Positions 53,659 to 62,523 of a stretch of DNA of 64,000 nucleotides are shown one piece after another. Numbering within the stretch: position 1 is the stretch's first letter; each line of letters starts with the position of its first letter. The translations under genes and the position numbers were made by a program. A model generated the notes under the pieces. It was not told the DNA's origin. It did not search any database and was given only the letters and a program-made list of their open reading frames with translations. The DNA is taken from contig JASENG010000003.1 in the NCBI GenBank assembly GCA_030027265.1, positions 1 through 64,000 on the forward strand. Reading direction: 5' to 3'. This DNA comes from Lysinibacillus fusiformis (lineage in GTDB: Bacteria; Bacillota; Bacilli; Bacillales_A; Planococcaceae).

Positions 53659-53862
53659 TTTCCTACCTCAATTCTTATCGAATATTTGGGTATTAGGTTT
53701 TCCTGTTTATCAATTTTTTATTAAAAATATAGATTATTGTGGAGAAATATCTTCTCCATAAATACCTTTATTATATTGCTGCCTTTAGTACAATTAAATG
53801 AAGGAATCTGAATCCCCCTTTTTCCCATATAATCTAATTTATCCAAAAAAAATTGATTAAAT

Positions 53863-53887
53863 TGCAACTTTTTAGGTCCACTATCCG
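53863..53887 (+). promoter_or_regulatory. Possible ECF-type promoter
   Basis: TTGCAACTTTTT at 53863-53874 looks like the -35 element of an ECF promoter. A weak -10 (TATCCG) follows near 53882. It lies in front of the second ECF sigma gene. Confidence 0.35.
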
Positions 53888-53912
53888 AGGTTAAAGTGAA
53901 AGGTGGGAAGTA

Positions 53913-54392
53913 ATGGATCTTGAACAAGTATATACGCTATACTTCAATGATTTATATCGTTATCTCTATTCTCTATCCAGAAATCATGCTGAAGCCGAAG
54001 ATTTGCTTCAAGAGACCTTTACAAAGGCACACATTGTCTTACTGGCAAATGAAATCGAGGACATAAAACCATGGCTTTTTAAGGTGGGCTACTACACATT
54101 TATAGATCGAGTCAGAAAAAATAAACGATATGTCATGACAAATGAATTCTTGCAAATTGATTTAAAAACACCGGAAAAAATCGTGGTTGAAAATGATGCA
54201 TTCATCGAGCTGTTAAACTATTTAGATCATATAAGACCAATAGAAAAACAGGCGATTTTACTTTGTGATGTGTATGATTGTACAAATATGCAAGCTGCAG
54301 ATATTTTAGATATCAACATAAATACTTTGAAAAGTCATTTGGCACGAGGAAGGAAAAGGCTAAGAGAAATGTTGGCAGAGGAGGATTTTTAA
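53913..54392 (+). CDS. ECF-type RNA polymerase sigma factor
   Basis: 159 residues: region 2 LYRYLYSLSRNHAEAEDLLQETFTKAHIVLL, region 4 LPIEKQAILLCD-like then NMQAADILDININTLKSHLARGRKRLREML. Region 4 uses a DCTN motif where many relatives have an acidic patch. AGGTGGG precedes ATG 53913. The anti-sigma gene begins at the last base of its stop codon (54392). Confidence 0.94.
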   Translation: MDLEQVYTLYFNDLYRYLYSLSRNHAEAEDLLQETFTKAHIVLLANEIEDIKPWLFKVGYYTFIDRVRKNKRYVMTNEFLQIDLKTPEKIVVENDAFIELLNYLDHIRPIEKQAILLCDVYDCTNMQAADILDININTLKSHLARGRKRLREMLAEEDF

Positions 54393-55375
54393 TGGATTCT
54401 TATGAAAAGTTAATACAAAAAGCAAAGAATGAAGAGATGGATCATACGGATAAGGGAACAAAGAAGGTGAAAAGAGCCATCAACTCATCTAGATGGAAGT
54501 TAATTCTCTCCACTTTAATGGTCATTCTACTAATAGTTCCTACTTGCTATATGTTGACCTTTGGGTACTATGCTTTTGGAACAAAATCAACTACCTTAAT
54601 GGATGTCACAAGTAAAACTCTTTATATAACTGAGCCAAATACTACTTTAGAGGAGCTGGAATTTGAAATGGACTTCTCCCTCTTTTCAATGGACCTGTCA
54701 TTTGATCAATATAAGCAAATTGGAGATGAGTTTTATCCGGCAAAACATTATAACTTCCATTTTGTATTGAATGATCTGGTAGAAAAAGAAGAAGATTCCA
54801 AGCTTGAGAAACTTTACCCAGGATATCCGACCCAGACGAATCAATGGCTGGCCCATCCCAAACAATCTATTGAATTTAATAATGCGAAAGAATGGCGTGT
54901 ACTAGAAGGATTGCCAGAGGAAACGGTGGTAGAGGCGTATATTTCTTTAAATAATCTCTATGAAGTGGATGCAGTCGAAAATGAAATGAAAAATGTAGAT
55001 GTAACATGGGCAGCGATTTATACCGGTTCGGAGGAAACGATGCTTAGCTCGGATGGGGATGTCATTTCCCCAATTGGATATCCCGTACAACCTGATCAAA
55101 CCTATTGGTCCCCTTTCCGGGATTCCTCTTCACATGAAGAAACTTTCCTGGAAATGCTGAAAGAACTTCAACCTTATGAAAGCATTGCCGAAGAAGTCAC
55201 TATTCAAAAAAATCTTGAATTGAATGAACGCATCAGCTATCTCGAGAAGAATGGATTTAAAACGTATGGTGTGGTTGTTACTGGGCCTAAAAAAGAAATT
55301 GAATCTCTTAGAAAATTGTCTATGGTACGTTTTATGAAGGTAGGAGAGGTGAAACTATGGAATTGGGCACGCTAA
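54392..55375 (+). CDS. Anti-sigma factor (Sigma_reg_N/Sigma_reg_C type)
   Basis: 327 residues. A short cytoplasmic part, one membrane helix at about 36-58, then an extracytoplasmic domain of the sigma factor regulator type: residues about 60-160 include VTSKTLYITEPNTT, and the C-terminal domain from about 170 ends LRKLSMVRFMKVGEVKLWNW. The start ATG overlaps the sigma stop. GAGGAGG precedes it within the sigma gene. Confidence 0.86.
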   Translation: MDSYEKLIQKAKNEEMDHTDKGTKKVKRAINSSRWKLILSTLMVILLIVPTCYMLTFGYYAFGTKSTTLMDVTSKTLYITEPNTTLEELEFEMDFSLFSMDLSFDQYKQIGDEFYPAKHYNFHFVLNDLVEKEEDSKLEKLYPGYPTQTNQWLAHPKQSIEFNNAKEWRVLEGLPEETVVEAYISLNNLYEVDAVENEMKNVDVTWAAIYTGSEETMLSSDGDVISPIGYPVQPDQTYWSPFRDSSSHEETFLEMLKELQPYESIAEEVTIQKNLELNERISYLEKNGFKTYGVVVTGPKKEIESLRKLSMVRFMKVGEVKLWNWAR

Positions 55376-55653
55376 AAAATACGATTTTAAAAGGTTTTGG
55401 ATGGCTAAGTGTAGTGATGGGTCTTATTGCACTAGCTCTCATTAATATCTCTCTGTTATCTGGTTACGATGGATTATTAACAAATCTTTTCTCTTCCTCC
55501 TGGATAGCAATTGCAGTAGTACTTGGGATTATTTCACTCTTTAATAAGAAAAGCAGATCTCTTGGTTTTTGGGGACTGGGGTTAAGTATTTATTTAGGAC
55601 TGTTTGTAGCGGTAATATTTGTTTTAGGCTGGACCATTGTACCTTTTCCTTAA
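55357..55653 (+). CDS. Small membrane protein, 98 aa
   Basis: Three hydrophobic segments; begins MELGTLKNTILKGFGW. The ATG at 55357 overlaps the end of the anti-sigma gene and has GGAGAGGTG upstream, so it belongs to the same operon. Function unknown; may help the anti-sigma in sensing. Confidence 0.75.
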   Translation: MELGTLKNTILKGFGWLSVVMGLIALALINISLLSGYDGLLTNLFSSSWIAIAVVLGIISLFNKKSRSLGFWGLGLSIYLGLFVAVIFVLGWTIVPFP

Positions 55654-55655
55654 AA

Positions 55656-55890
55656 CTAAGCATGGAGAACGGAAGTACAATCTTCTTTCTTCATGTTTTT
55701 TAATGAGCTAAATAATGTACTTTTTCTGCAATCAATAACTATCAATCTTTGATTCTGTTTAATTTTAACAGCTTCAGTATTTGATTCGACCCGCATTGGC
55801 ATTCTCCATGTATTGCCAGCTGTGGTAACGATTACGTGTGGACTGTCAGGTTTAGCGCCCGAGTAATAAATAAACGGAAAAATTTCACTT
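55656..55890 (-). pseudogene. Open remnant of an unknown gene, bordered by a repeat element
   Basis: About 75 codons without stop on the minus strand (YYSGAKPDSPHVIVTTAGN, then RMPMRVESNTEAVKIKQNQ, then LIVIDCRKSTLFSSL), ending TAG 55656-55658. No start codon or ribosome site. The open part runs into the repeat at 55865. The pattern of a C-terminal OB-like fold (VKIKQNQRLIVID) suggests the end of a truncated protein. It converges on the 98-aa gene. Confidence 0.4.
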
Positions 55891-56079
55891 AATTAGAAAA
55901 TAAACAAAAAAACAGCTTATATAGACGGAGAAGTTCCATCTATTTACTTGAAAAAGGGTGAAAATAAGGGGTTTTCTTAACATAGTCGGAATATCACCGC
56001 TTATTTGCCCTGAAACCATCACTTTCCCCAAATAATGGATAATTCTCCGCTTATTTTACTTTCGCCAGTTGCTTAACTA
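55865..56079. repeat. Single ~200-bp intergenic repeat element, locus 5
   Basis: One copy of the intergenic family: TAAACGGAAAAATTTCACTT at the left, TAGACGGAGAAGTTCC in the middle, and CCGCTTATTTTACTTTCG at the right. It has no partner copy nearby, unlike the other loci. Confidence 0.78.
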
Positions 56080-56175
56080 AGAACCAGAATATTTACCGAA
56101 AAAGAAGTGAAAAGAACCTGTCATTCTTTACGATTTTAAGAACGCGGATAATAAAAGACCTCTAAAATCTAGAAG

Positions 56176-56571
56176 TCAAGGTGCTACCAATTCAACCTTG
56201 ATTCTATCTGGGTCTTCAAAATAAACAGCATAATGTTTTTCTCCTCCTGCAAAAGGATGCTTATCGGCATATAGGATTTTTACCCCCTTTTGTTCTAACT
56301 TTTTTGTCATATTGTCTACTTGTTGTCTTGAACCTGCGTGGAAAGCCAGATGATTTAGGCCAACCCGACATCTATGGTAAGGTATATCCATAAAACGTTC
56401 TTCCACTTGTACGAAAACAAGATATGTTTCTCCTATTTTCCAACTATGACCGTTTTCCCACGATTGAAAAGACTCATATCCTAGCTCTTCTAGAAACCAG
56501 CCCCAAAAGTTGATTGAATTTTTCAAATCTGATACATATATTTCAATATGGTGAATAAGTCCTTTTGACAA
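56176..56571 (-). CDS. VOC family (glyoxalase-like) protein
   Basis: 131 residues of the vicinal-oxygen-chelate fold: IHHIEIYVSDLKNSINFWGWF, then LNHLAFHAGSRQQVD and the C-terminal HYAVYFEDPDRIKVELVAP. Metal-binding candidates are His7 or His8, His71 or His75, and Glu128. Enzymatic reaction not predictable. TTG 56571 follows AAGGAGG. Confidence 0.9.
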   Translation of the reverse strand: MSKGLIHHIEIYVSDLKNSINFWGWFLEELGYESFQSWENGHSWKIGETYLVFVQVEERFMDIPYHRCRVGLNHLAFHAGSRQQVDNMTKKLEQKGVKILYADKHPFAGGEKHYAVYFEDPDRIKVELVAP

Positions 56572-56584
56572 TGGATAACCTCCT

Positions 56585-57085
56585 TTACCTTTTAATATGG
56601 AATGTTGTCACCATATCCCATGATGTACCATTAATGCCCACTTTCACAAACCCCTGTCTCTCATACAAACGAAGAGCAGGGTTTTTGGGAGCCACGCTAA
56701 GTGATAATGAAGTGAAACCGGCATTCTCAGCTTTTCGAATCATTTCAAGGAGCAGTAGCGTTCCAATTCCTTTACCTCGATAATCTTGTAAAATCGCCAT
56801 GCTTAGTACTGGCGTGTTCTTATCGATATAGCCATATGTTTTATTTGTATCATCAAATAAACGTGTCCATATTGCTCCAATGGGATTCTCGCCTGAGTCG
56901 GCGGCTATTAAAGCTATATCGCCCCGTCTCCCCCAATTACATAAATACTTTATAATATCCGGCTCGTTCAATATCTTCCGTGAAGGTTTTGCTTCCCCAT
57001 CTTCAATAAAAATGGATTGATACAGCATTTCCCATAAAAAATCAATATCTTGTTCCGTTCCCGGCCTAATCTTATATTCCGTCAA
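56585..57085 (-). CDS. GNAT family N-acetyltransferase
   Basis: 166 residues. The acetyl-CoA loop is LQDYRGKGIGTLLLLEMIRKA at about 106-126, followed by SLSVAPKNPALRLYERQGFVKVG. The N-terminal region IRPGTEQDIDFLWEMLYQS is common in Bacilli. TTG 57085 has GGTGGA six bases upstream; the GTG at 57091 overlaps it. It lies 13 bp before the VOC gene and is probably cotranscribed. Confidence 0.9.
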   Translation of the reverse strand: MTEYKIRPGTEQDIDFLWEMLYQSIFIEDGEAKPSRKILNEPDIIKYLCNWGRRGDIALIAADSGENPIGAIWTRLFDDTNKTYGYIDKNTPVLSMAILQDYRGKGIGTLLLLEMIRKAENAGFTSLSLSVAPKNPALRLYERQGFVKVGINGTSWDMVTTFHIKR

Positions 57086-57166
57086 GTTCACTCCACCTTC
57101 CTATTCAACTATTTTTATAACGGCATTTTATGATGGAATTGTGCACAATTATTAAAGCTTGATAGT

Positions 57167-57865
57167 TCAATAGGCACCTAAAAATTCTGTTTGAAGTTCT
57201 GTCTCTTTCACCTTCTTTTCGAAGGAAACATTATATGCTCTGGCGTTTGGCCTTGAGCTAACTATTCTGCTAATTTTATTTTCCATATAATGAATGGCAA
57301 CCCCATCGTCTGCCGCAACCCCTGATTGGATTTTTTTTGATTCAATAAGTTTGTGATATGTAGGTCTTCTTTCTATTTCTCCATCGTAATGTGGACAATT
57401 ACTTCCCTTTAAAAAACCCAAACATTTAATTGGTTCCAGTCCATCCCCATATGAATCAGTAACTCCTTCTTCAAACCAACAAATGGAACCTGCGCTTAAC
57501 CCAGCTAAAATGACGCCCTGATCCCATGCTATTCTTAATATTTCGTCCAAACCCCATTCTTTCCATAAAGCTAATAGGTTTTTCGTGTTTCCTCCACCAA
57601 TATAGACAATGTCTTTCTTTAAAATGAAGCTTTCAAGATCCCTTGTCGGAGGGGCAAATAAAGATAAATGGGATGGTATACAATCTTGTTCATTAAAAAA
57701 ATCATAAAACCTTCCTATATAATTATCAGAATCTCCACTTGCGGTAGGGATAAAGCAAATTTCCGGCACAGCTTTCTTAGCTTGTTTCAATATATACAAA
57801 TCCAGCAAAGGATTATCCGGTTCCATTGAAAACCCTCCACCTCCAAGAGCAATTATTTGTCTCAT
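57167..57865 (-). CDS. Peptidase S51 (peptidase E-like)
   Basis: 232 residues of the dipeptidase E/cyanophycinase group. Nucleophile Ser124 lies in AGLSAGSICWFEEG, after YIGGGNTKNLLALW. The C-terminus has GVAADDGVAIHYMEN, where a histidine completes the site. It may cleave Asp-Xaa dipeptides; GAMMA-type substrate unknown. Confidence 0.92.
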   Translation of the reverse strand: MRQIIALGGGGFSMEPDNPLLDLYILKQAKKAVPEICFIPTASGDSDNYIGRFYDFFNEQDCIPSHLSLFAPPTRDLESFILKKDIVYIGGGNTKNLLALWKEWGLDEILRIAWDQGVILAGLSAGSICWFEEGVTDSYGDGLEPIKCLGFLKGSNCPHYDGEIERRPTYHKLIESKKIQSGVAADDGVAIHYMENKISRIVSSRPNARAYNVSFEKKVKETELQTEFLGAY

Positions 57866-57973
57866 CTACGTACTCCTTCCTGAAAAGAAATATAAAGTAA
57901 TATGTTATAAGTTCTACAAATAATGATTAATACCTTGCTTTGAGCTAAATTGCTTTTTCCAGGTGTAATTCTT

Positions 57974-58009
57974 TAAAAAAAGAGCACTTATCCTTGTTGA
58001 GGATAGCAC
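57974..58009 (-). terminator. Rho-independent terminator
   Basis: GGTGCTATCCT and AGGATAAGTGCTC form a stem on the minus strand, followed by TTTTTTT. It closes the DUF3796/XRE cluster. Confidence 0.75.
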
Positions 58010-58039
58010 CCTTAAATGGAAAACATTTCAAACTTAAAG

Positions 58040-58195
58040 TTATTTTTTATTCGGACTTTTATAAGCTGCCACGACAAATACGATACCAACTAATAAGTAC
58101 AAAGCAGCCATTAAAAAGTTAGCTTTAACTAAACAAACTATTGCACCAATGACCCAGATTAAAGCAATTAATAGTTTGAGTGCTGTCTTGTTCAC
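58040..58195 (-). CDS. Small membrane protein, 51 aa
   Basis: Two hydrophobic helices (KLLIALIWVIGAIVCLV and FLMAALYLLVGIVFVVAA). GTG 58195 is preceded by AAGGAG at eight bases; upstream codons in frame lie inside the XRE gene and lack a ribosome site. Third gene of the DUF3796-XRE cluster. Confidence 0.65.
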   Translation of the reverse strand: MNKTALKLLIALIWVIGAIVCLVKANFLMAALYLLVGIVFVVAAYKSPNKK

Positions 58196-58208
58196 ATATA
58201 CAGCTCCT

Positions 58209-58418
58209 TTAATTTTCAAAATTAAAGTGGAATAAGTCGTCAATTGAAGCGTCCAATTCTCTTGCGATTCGAACGGCTAATTCCAAGGATGGATTATATT
58301 TTGCGTTCTCTAAACGCATGATTGTTTCTCTGCGGACACCCACTCGCTGTGCAAGTTCTTCTTGGGTTAAATTCTTTAAAAGACGAAATTTTTTTACCTG
58401 TGCTGTAAAAGTTGCCAT
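58209..58418 (-). CDS. XRE family transcriptional regulator
   Basis: A 69-residue Cro/CI-type HTH protein: [21 protein letters not shown] at about residues 18-38, followed by [27 protein letters not shown] 58418 is two bases after the DUF3796 stop, so the genes are coupled. Confidence 0.93.
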   Translation of the reverse strand: MATFTAQVKKFRLLKNLTQEELAQRVGVRRETIMRLENAKYNPSLELAVRIARELDASIDDLFHFNFEN

Positions 58419-58420
58419 AA

Positions 58421-58786
58421 TTACTCACCCATATCATACTTATAAGTCAAATATGCCCATAAATTTGTTCCGAAAGCGAAGGTCAAGGCTAGAATGATCA
58501 ATTCAGCTTGATATAAAAATTCATAATCGTGGGAAATGAAACTTAATATCAAGCTGCTTAGAAAGCCAAAACAGAAAGCAATGCGAAAAGCTCTCGTTCC
58601 CGCAATATTGCGGTTTTCGATTAAACGTTCATCTTCATCCGTTCCTAATTTATGCCACCAGTAATATTGTAATCCTCCAAAGAAAGCAAAGAATAGATAC
58701 ATGGCAGGGGAACCGTTAATTCCAAAAAATCCAAAAAATCCAAAAAGCCCGATAAGCCAACTCTTGTTGGTCACTGTTCTCTTCAT
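58421..58786 (-). CDS. DUF3796-type membrane protein
   Basis: 121 residues with about four helices. [25 protein letters not shown] at the N-terminus and the cytoplasmic [20 protein letters not shown] are typical of DUF3796 partners of small XRE regulators. Role unknown. The promoter lies in the 190-bp gap to ydaP. Confidence 0.82.
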   Translation of the reverse strand: MKRTVTNKSWLIGLFGFFGFFGINGSPAMYLFFAFFGGLQYYWWHKLGTDEDERLIENRNIAGTRAFRIAFCFGFLSSLILSFISHDYEFLYQAELIILALTFAFGTNLWAYLTYKYDMGE

Positions 58787-58932
58787 TAATTACACCTCTT
58801 ACAGTGATATATTTGTCTCTTTACGAGATAAATATATCACTTTTATAATTTGATGTAAATAAATTTCTATGAACAATTTTAAATACTTATTCAGGACTAA
58901 GTGTCAATTTAGTACTGTTTTGCAGCCTCATC

Positions 58933-58972
58933 AAAAAAGAAGTGGTGATCGACATTTGATCACCACTTCCTT
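58933..58972. terminator. Bidirectional terminator after ydaP
   Basis: AAGTGGTGATC/GATCACCACTT stem (58940-58968) with T runs on both sides. It overlaps the end of ydaP. Confidence 0.85.
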
Positions 58973-60595
58973 TTATTTTGTTTCCGGGAAGAACACCTGG
59001 GCCGTACTAATGTCTACCAGCGTAGGAGCGTTCGTATTAAGTGCTTCCTCCAGCAATGACTCAAGCTCCGTATCTGAGGATGCGCGCAAGCCTTTCCATC
59101 CGCAGGCTTCTGCCAATTTTACAAAATCAGGGTTTGTTAAATCCACCCCTACTTCTTTCTTCTTTTCAGCCTGGATTTTGTCTCTCTCCATTTGCAGGCT
59201 CTCATTATTTAAGACAACCACTGTAATACCCAGTTCATAGCGGGTAGCTGTCAATAAATCAGCCAGCACCATTTGAAGACCACCGTCCCCTACTATCGCT
59301 ACTACCTGTTTTTCAGGCTTAGCAAGCTTGGCAGCCATCGCGGCAGGAAGACCAAAGCCCATTGTCCGCCAGTACCCAGAAAATAAAACAGATTGGTCTT
59401 TTTGACGGAAGATGCGATTTGTCCATACTGTATTATCCCCTGTATCCAGTGCAAGTATAGCGTCAGGTGCAACTGTTCGATCAAGGGCACGAATAATTCG
59501 CGCAGGGTGAACAGGGAAACCTCCAGTACTGCCTTCCTTCTCAATTTGAGCTGCCCATTTTTCTTTTACTTCCTGGCAGCGTGTTACCCAATCTTCAGAG
59601 CGGGAAAATCCTTGGAGGCTCTCCGTTAAGAATGGAAGGACTTCTTCTGTTTTCCCGGTGATTCCAAGCTCTGTCGGAATATCTTTTACAAATTTGTCAA
59701 AATGGCGATCGATTTGGATAATCCGTGCACCAGTTGGCACATACCCTTCCGGCCACCAAGTCGTCCCGGCCATGAGTACCACATCTGCCTCCTTAAATAA
59801 ATCTGAAGCATAAGGATTGCCGCCTTCCCCAATCCCTTGCAACAGTTGCGGCGAAGATTCATCCAACAAGCCTTTCCCTCCCAGGCTCACAAGGATGCCG
59901 GCTCCCCATAAATCAGCAAGCTTCTCCAGCTCATCGGAAGTTTGAGCGGCACCAGAGCCAGCAAGAATCATTGGGCGCTTGGCTGTTTTCATAATTTCAG
60001 TCGCCTGTTCCAAGCTTTCTTTCGAAAAGATGGAAGGTCCCTCAATAACATCGGGCAATGAACGAGGTTCCCCTGTAGCTGGCATCATGAAAATATCCTT
60101 TGGGATGGACAAATGTGTTACGGCACGCTGTCCGAGAGAAGTTCTGGCTGCTTTTTGCAGAACATCAATCACTGCATCAGGGCTTGCTAAATTAGCGGAA
60201 TAAGCTGCAAAAGGCTTCATAAGTTCCTGCTGGTCAATATACTGCTGATATTCGATGCCAATTTTATTAGTTGGTGCCTGTCCAGTAATTGCGAGTACAG
60301 GCGCTTTGTCTGCATATGCATCACCGAGTCCATTCAGCAAATTAGTTGCACCAGGACCCATCGTTGCTGTACAAACACCCAGCATACCTGTAAGTTTTGC
60401 TTCCGCGGATGCCATAAATGCAGCTGTGGACTCATGCTTGACCGCAATATATTGAATTTTATCCTGCTTAGCCAGTGCATCGATAAGCCCGATTGTAGCA
60501 TCACCCACTACTCCATAAATCCGTTTTACGCCGAACAAAGACAATTGATCCAGCATCAATTCAGCAACCGTACGCTCTGTTTTTTCCATAACCAT
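58973..60595 (-). CDS. ydaP: Thiamine-pyrophosphate-dependent pyruvate oxidase-like enzyme
   Basis: About 540 residues. N-terminal PYR domain with catalytic Glu55 in AVKHESTAAF and GVCTATMGPGATNLLNG; middle FAD/regulatory domain (about 185-330); C-terminal PP domain with the ThDP motif GDGGLQMVLADLLTATRY then VVLNNE, near residues 420-450. It matches YdaP-type pyruvate oxidases of Bacilli. ATG 60595 has AAGGAGG five bases upstream; ATG 60589 is an alternative. Confidence 0.92.
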   Translation of the reverse strand: MVMEKTERTVAELMLDQLSLFGVKRIYGVVGDATIGLIDALAKQDKIQYIAVKHESTAAFMASAEAKLTGMLGVCTATMGPGATNLLNGLGDAYADKAPVLAITGQAPTNKIGIEYQQYIDQQELMKPFAAYSANLASPDAVIDVLQKAARTSLGQRAVTHLSIPKDIFMMPATGEPRSLPDVIEGPSIFSKESLEQATEIMKTAKRPMILAGSGAAQTSDELEKLADLWGAGILVSLGGKGLLDESSPQLLQGIGEGGNPYASDLFKEADVVLMAGTTWWPEGYVPTGARIIQIDRHFDKFVKDIPTELGITGKTEEVLPFLTESLQGFSRSEDWVTRCQEVKEKWAAQIEKEGSTGGFPVHPARIIRALDRTVAPDAILALDTGDNTVWTNRIFRQKDQSVLFSGYWRTMGFGLPAAMAAKLAKPEKQVVAIVGDGGLQMVLADLLTATRYELGITVVVLNNESLQMERDKIQAEKKKEVGVDLTNPDFVKLAEACGWKGLRASSDTELESLLEEALNTNAPTLVDISTAQVFFPETK

Positions 60596-60816
60596 ATGAA
60601 CCTCCTTGATAGATCTTTCCAACCTGAAAGGCTAAGCATCTATTTATTTTTCGTTCATAGTATTTTTTCCCGAAATAGCGCCGCTTAATCCTCATTCTTC
60701 CAAACGGATGACATATTATAAAAAATAACCATAGTTCTTAATAAAGAAATTCTGCGGATTGCAAGTTAGTCTAAATTTTTGGATATTTTCACCCATAAAT
60801 AACGGGAAAATTTTCT

Positions 60817-61292
60817 CTTCATACAGCTTAAATAACCGGAGGGGTTCCGCTTATTTGAAAAATTCCATGAAAATTAGCATGATTAGGCGGAGGAATTCCC
60901 TTTATCACTTCGAAAATCATGAAGATGAGGAATTTTCATAAAATAGGCGGAATATCTACCCCTATTTCCCTGAAAACTTGCTCTGTTCTGCAAATAACGG
61001 AAAATTCTCCGTTTATTTTAATCTCGCTCGCTACTTACTTCTATTATGAGGAATTGTTAATAATTTTTTTGATGTGCTCTTCAATCAATAACCGGAGGAG
61101 TTCCGCTTATTTGAATAACCTCATGAAAATTAGCAACATTAGGCGGAGGAATTCACCTTATCACCTCGAAAAGCATGAAGATGAGGGAATTTTCATAAAA
61201 TAGGCGGAATATCTACCCCTATTTCCCTCAAAACTTGCCCTGTTCTGCAAATAACGGAAAATTCTCCGTTTATTTTAATCTCGCTCGCTAGA
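60817..61292. repeat. Paired ~200-bp intergenic repeat element, locus 6
   Basis: Two direct copies with landmark AATAACCGGAGG at about 60833 and 61088, 255 bp apart. Each has TAGGCGGAGGAATTC in the middle and AATAACGGAAAATTCTCCG near the right end, finishing TTTTAATCTCGCTCGCTA. A further related piece (AACGGGAAAATTTTC) stands at 60800. The region 60640-61330 contains no gene. Confidence 0.82.
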
Positions 61293-61349
61293 TATTAACT
61301 TTCATTCAAACGTAATCCTATTTAGGGTGACGGTATTTCCAACCAGCAC

Positions 61350-61389
61350 AAAAAAACAGACAAAGAAAAGTCACCTTTTCCTCATCTGC
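61350..61389 (-). terminator. Rho-independent terminator after the CvfC gene
   Basis: CAGATGAGGAAAAG pairs loosely with CTTTTCTTTGTCTG on the minus strand, followed by TTTTTTT. Confidence 0.7.
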
Positions 61390-61400
61390 TTTTCTACTAT

Positions 61401-62513
61401 TTATCTCTCCGTCATTTGCTTCCAAACAGAACCTTTTGCTTCCTCGCCTTGCTCGATGCGGGCAATGGCCATTTTCACTTGGAGTTTCACTTCAAATTCT
61501 TTGTCAGCTTCCGCTTCGTGCAATGCTGCAAGACACGCGTCTGTTCCTGTTTCAAATAGGTACATTGCCGCGCGCCAGCGAACTAGCTTGTTTTTATCCT
61601 TTAATGCTTCAATCATGAAAGGTTCAAATTCAACAAATCCTAAATCGCTCATGCAATCGCCTGCTGTACGGCGAACTGCCGAGCTTTTATCTTTTAATGC
61701 ACGGGCTAGAAACGGAACAACCGCAACATCTTCAATCATGCCTAAATATACAGTTGCTAGACGACGGATAGACATTTGATCGTCCTCCAACGCTTTTTCA
61801 AGCAATGGTAAATCGTCAACCTCCGGATCAGGCAACTGATCTAATAATTGATAGCGTTTTTGCCAATCTTCTGCAGCCAGGTATTGCTCTAATGTCACTT
61901 TTTCTCTTTCTAATGTAACTGTGTTTTTTTTGCTTGCCCCTTCAACAATTTGGGCAACGCGTTCTTCTGTATAGGCGGCATTAATTTCTTTAATGATTTC
62001 GTTGGCGATTTCTTCTTTCTCGCCGTATCGCACACCAAAATCAACCCATTTACGTTCAAGCAAGTAGTTATCATCGAACTTATCGACTTCAATCGATTGG
62101 AAAGCTTGAACAAAACGTTCTCCTGCCGAAACACGATGCTCAACACCAGAATCGAACACTTTGACTTGCAGCGGGAGACCTCTGAACATTTGCACGTGAA
62201 CAAAAACTTCTCCAAAATGGTCATCTGCTTGGACTTCCTGCGTGCCCGTCTCGCCTTGTTCGCCTAATGCCACTCGTACACTCGCTAGAATGGGTTCCCA
62301 TTGATATTTTGCATTTCGTTCTACTGCTAAAAAATCTGCAACATGATAAACCCCTTTTACTCCTTCAATCTCTAGGATGGCCTTGATATGCGAAGAGGCA
62401 CCTTCAGAATTTTCCTTTGTGTAATTAAAGGCTTTTCCAAATGGGAGCTCCTCATCAATGACAACCTTCATCGAATTCGGACTTGGTGTTGGCTCGATTG
62501 TTACAATTTTCAT
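61401..62513 (-). CDS. Conserved virulence factor C family protein (NifU-N plus HEAT repeats)
   Basis: 370 residues. N-terminal scaffold NFU-like domain: TIEPTPSPNSMKVVIDEELPFG, then KAILEIEGVKGVYHVADFLAVER at about 45-70. The C-terminal half is HEAT/PBS-like helical repeats (MSIRRLATVYLGMIEDVAVVPFLARAL, SSAVRRTAGDCMSDLG, and KLVRWRAAMYLFETG). The layout matches CvfC of Staphylococcus and its Bacillus homologues; cellular function is unsettled. ATG 62513 follows GGATAGGAGAG. It lies just downstream of the ABC-F gene with 10 bp between. Confidence 0.9.
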   Translation of the reverse strand: MKIVTIEPTPSPNSMKVVIDEELPFGKAFNYTKENSEGASSHIKAILEIEGVKGVYHVADFLAVERNAKYQWEPILASVRVALGEQGETGTQEVQADDHFGEVFVHVQMFRGLPLQVKVFDSGVEHRVSAGERFVQAFQSIEVDKFDDNYLLERKWVDFGVRYGEKEEIANEIIKEINAAYTEERVAQIVEGASKKNTVTLEREKVTLEQYLAAEDWQKRYQLLDQLPDPEVDDLPLLEKALEDDQMSIRRLATVYLGMIEDVAVVPFLARALKDKSSAVRRTAGDCMSDLGFVEFEPFMIEALKDKNKLVRWRAAMYLFETGTDACLAALHEAEADKEFEVKLQVKMAIARIEQGEEAKGSVWKQMTER

Positions 62514-62523
62514 ACTATCTCTC

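Noticed and set aside
53721..53927. 68-residue frame on the minus strand
   Set aside because: No ribosome site, and it overlaps the promoter and start of the second ECF sigma gene.
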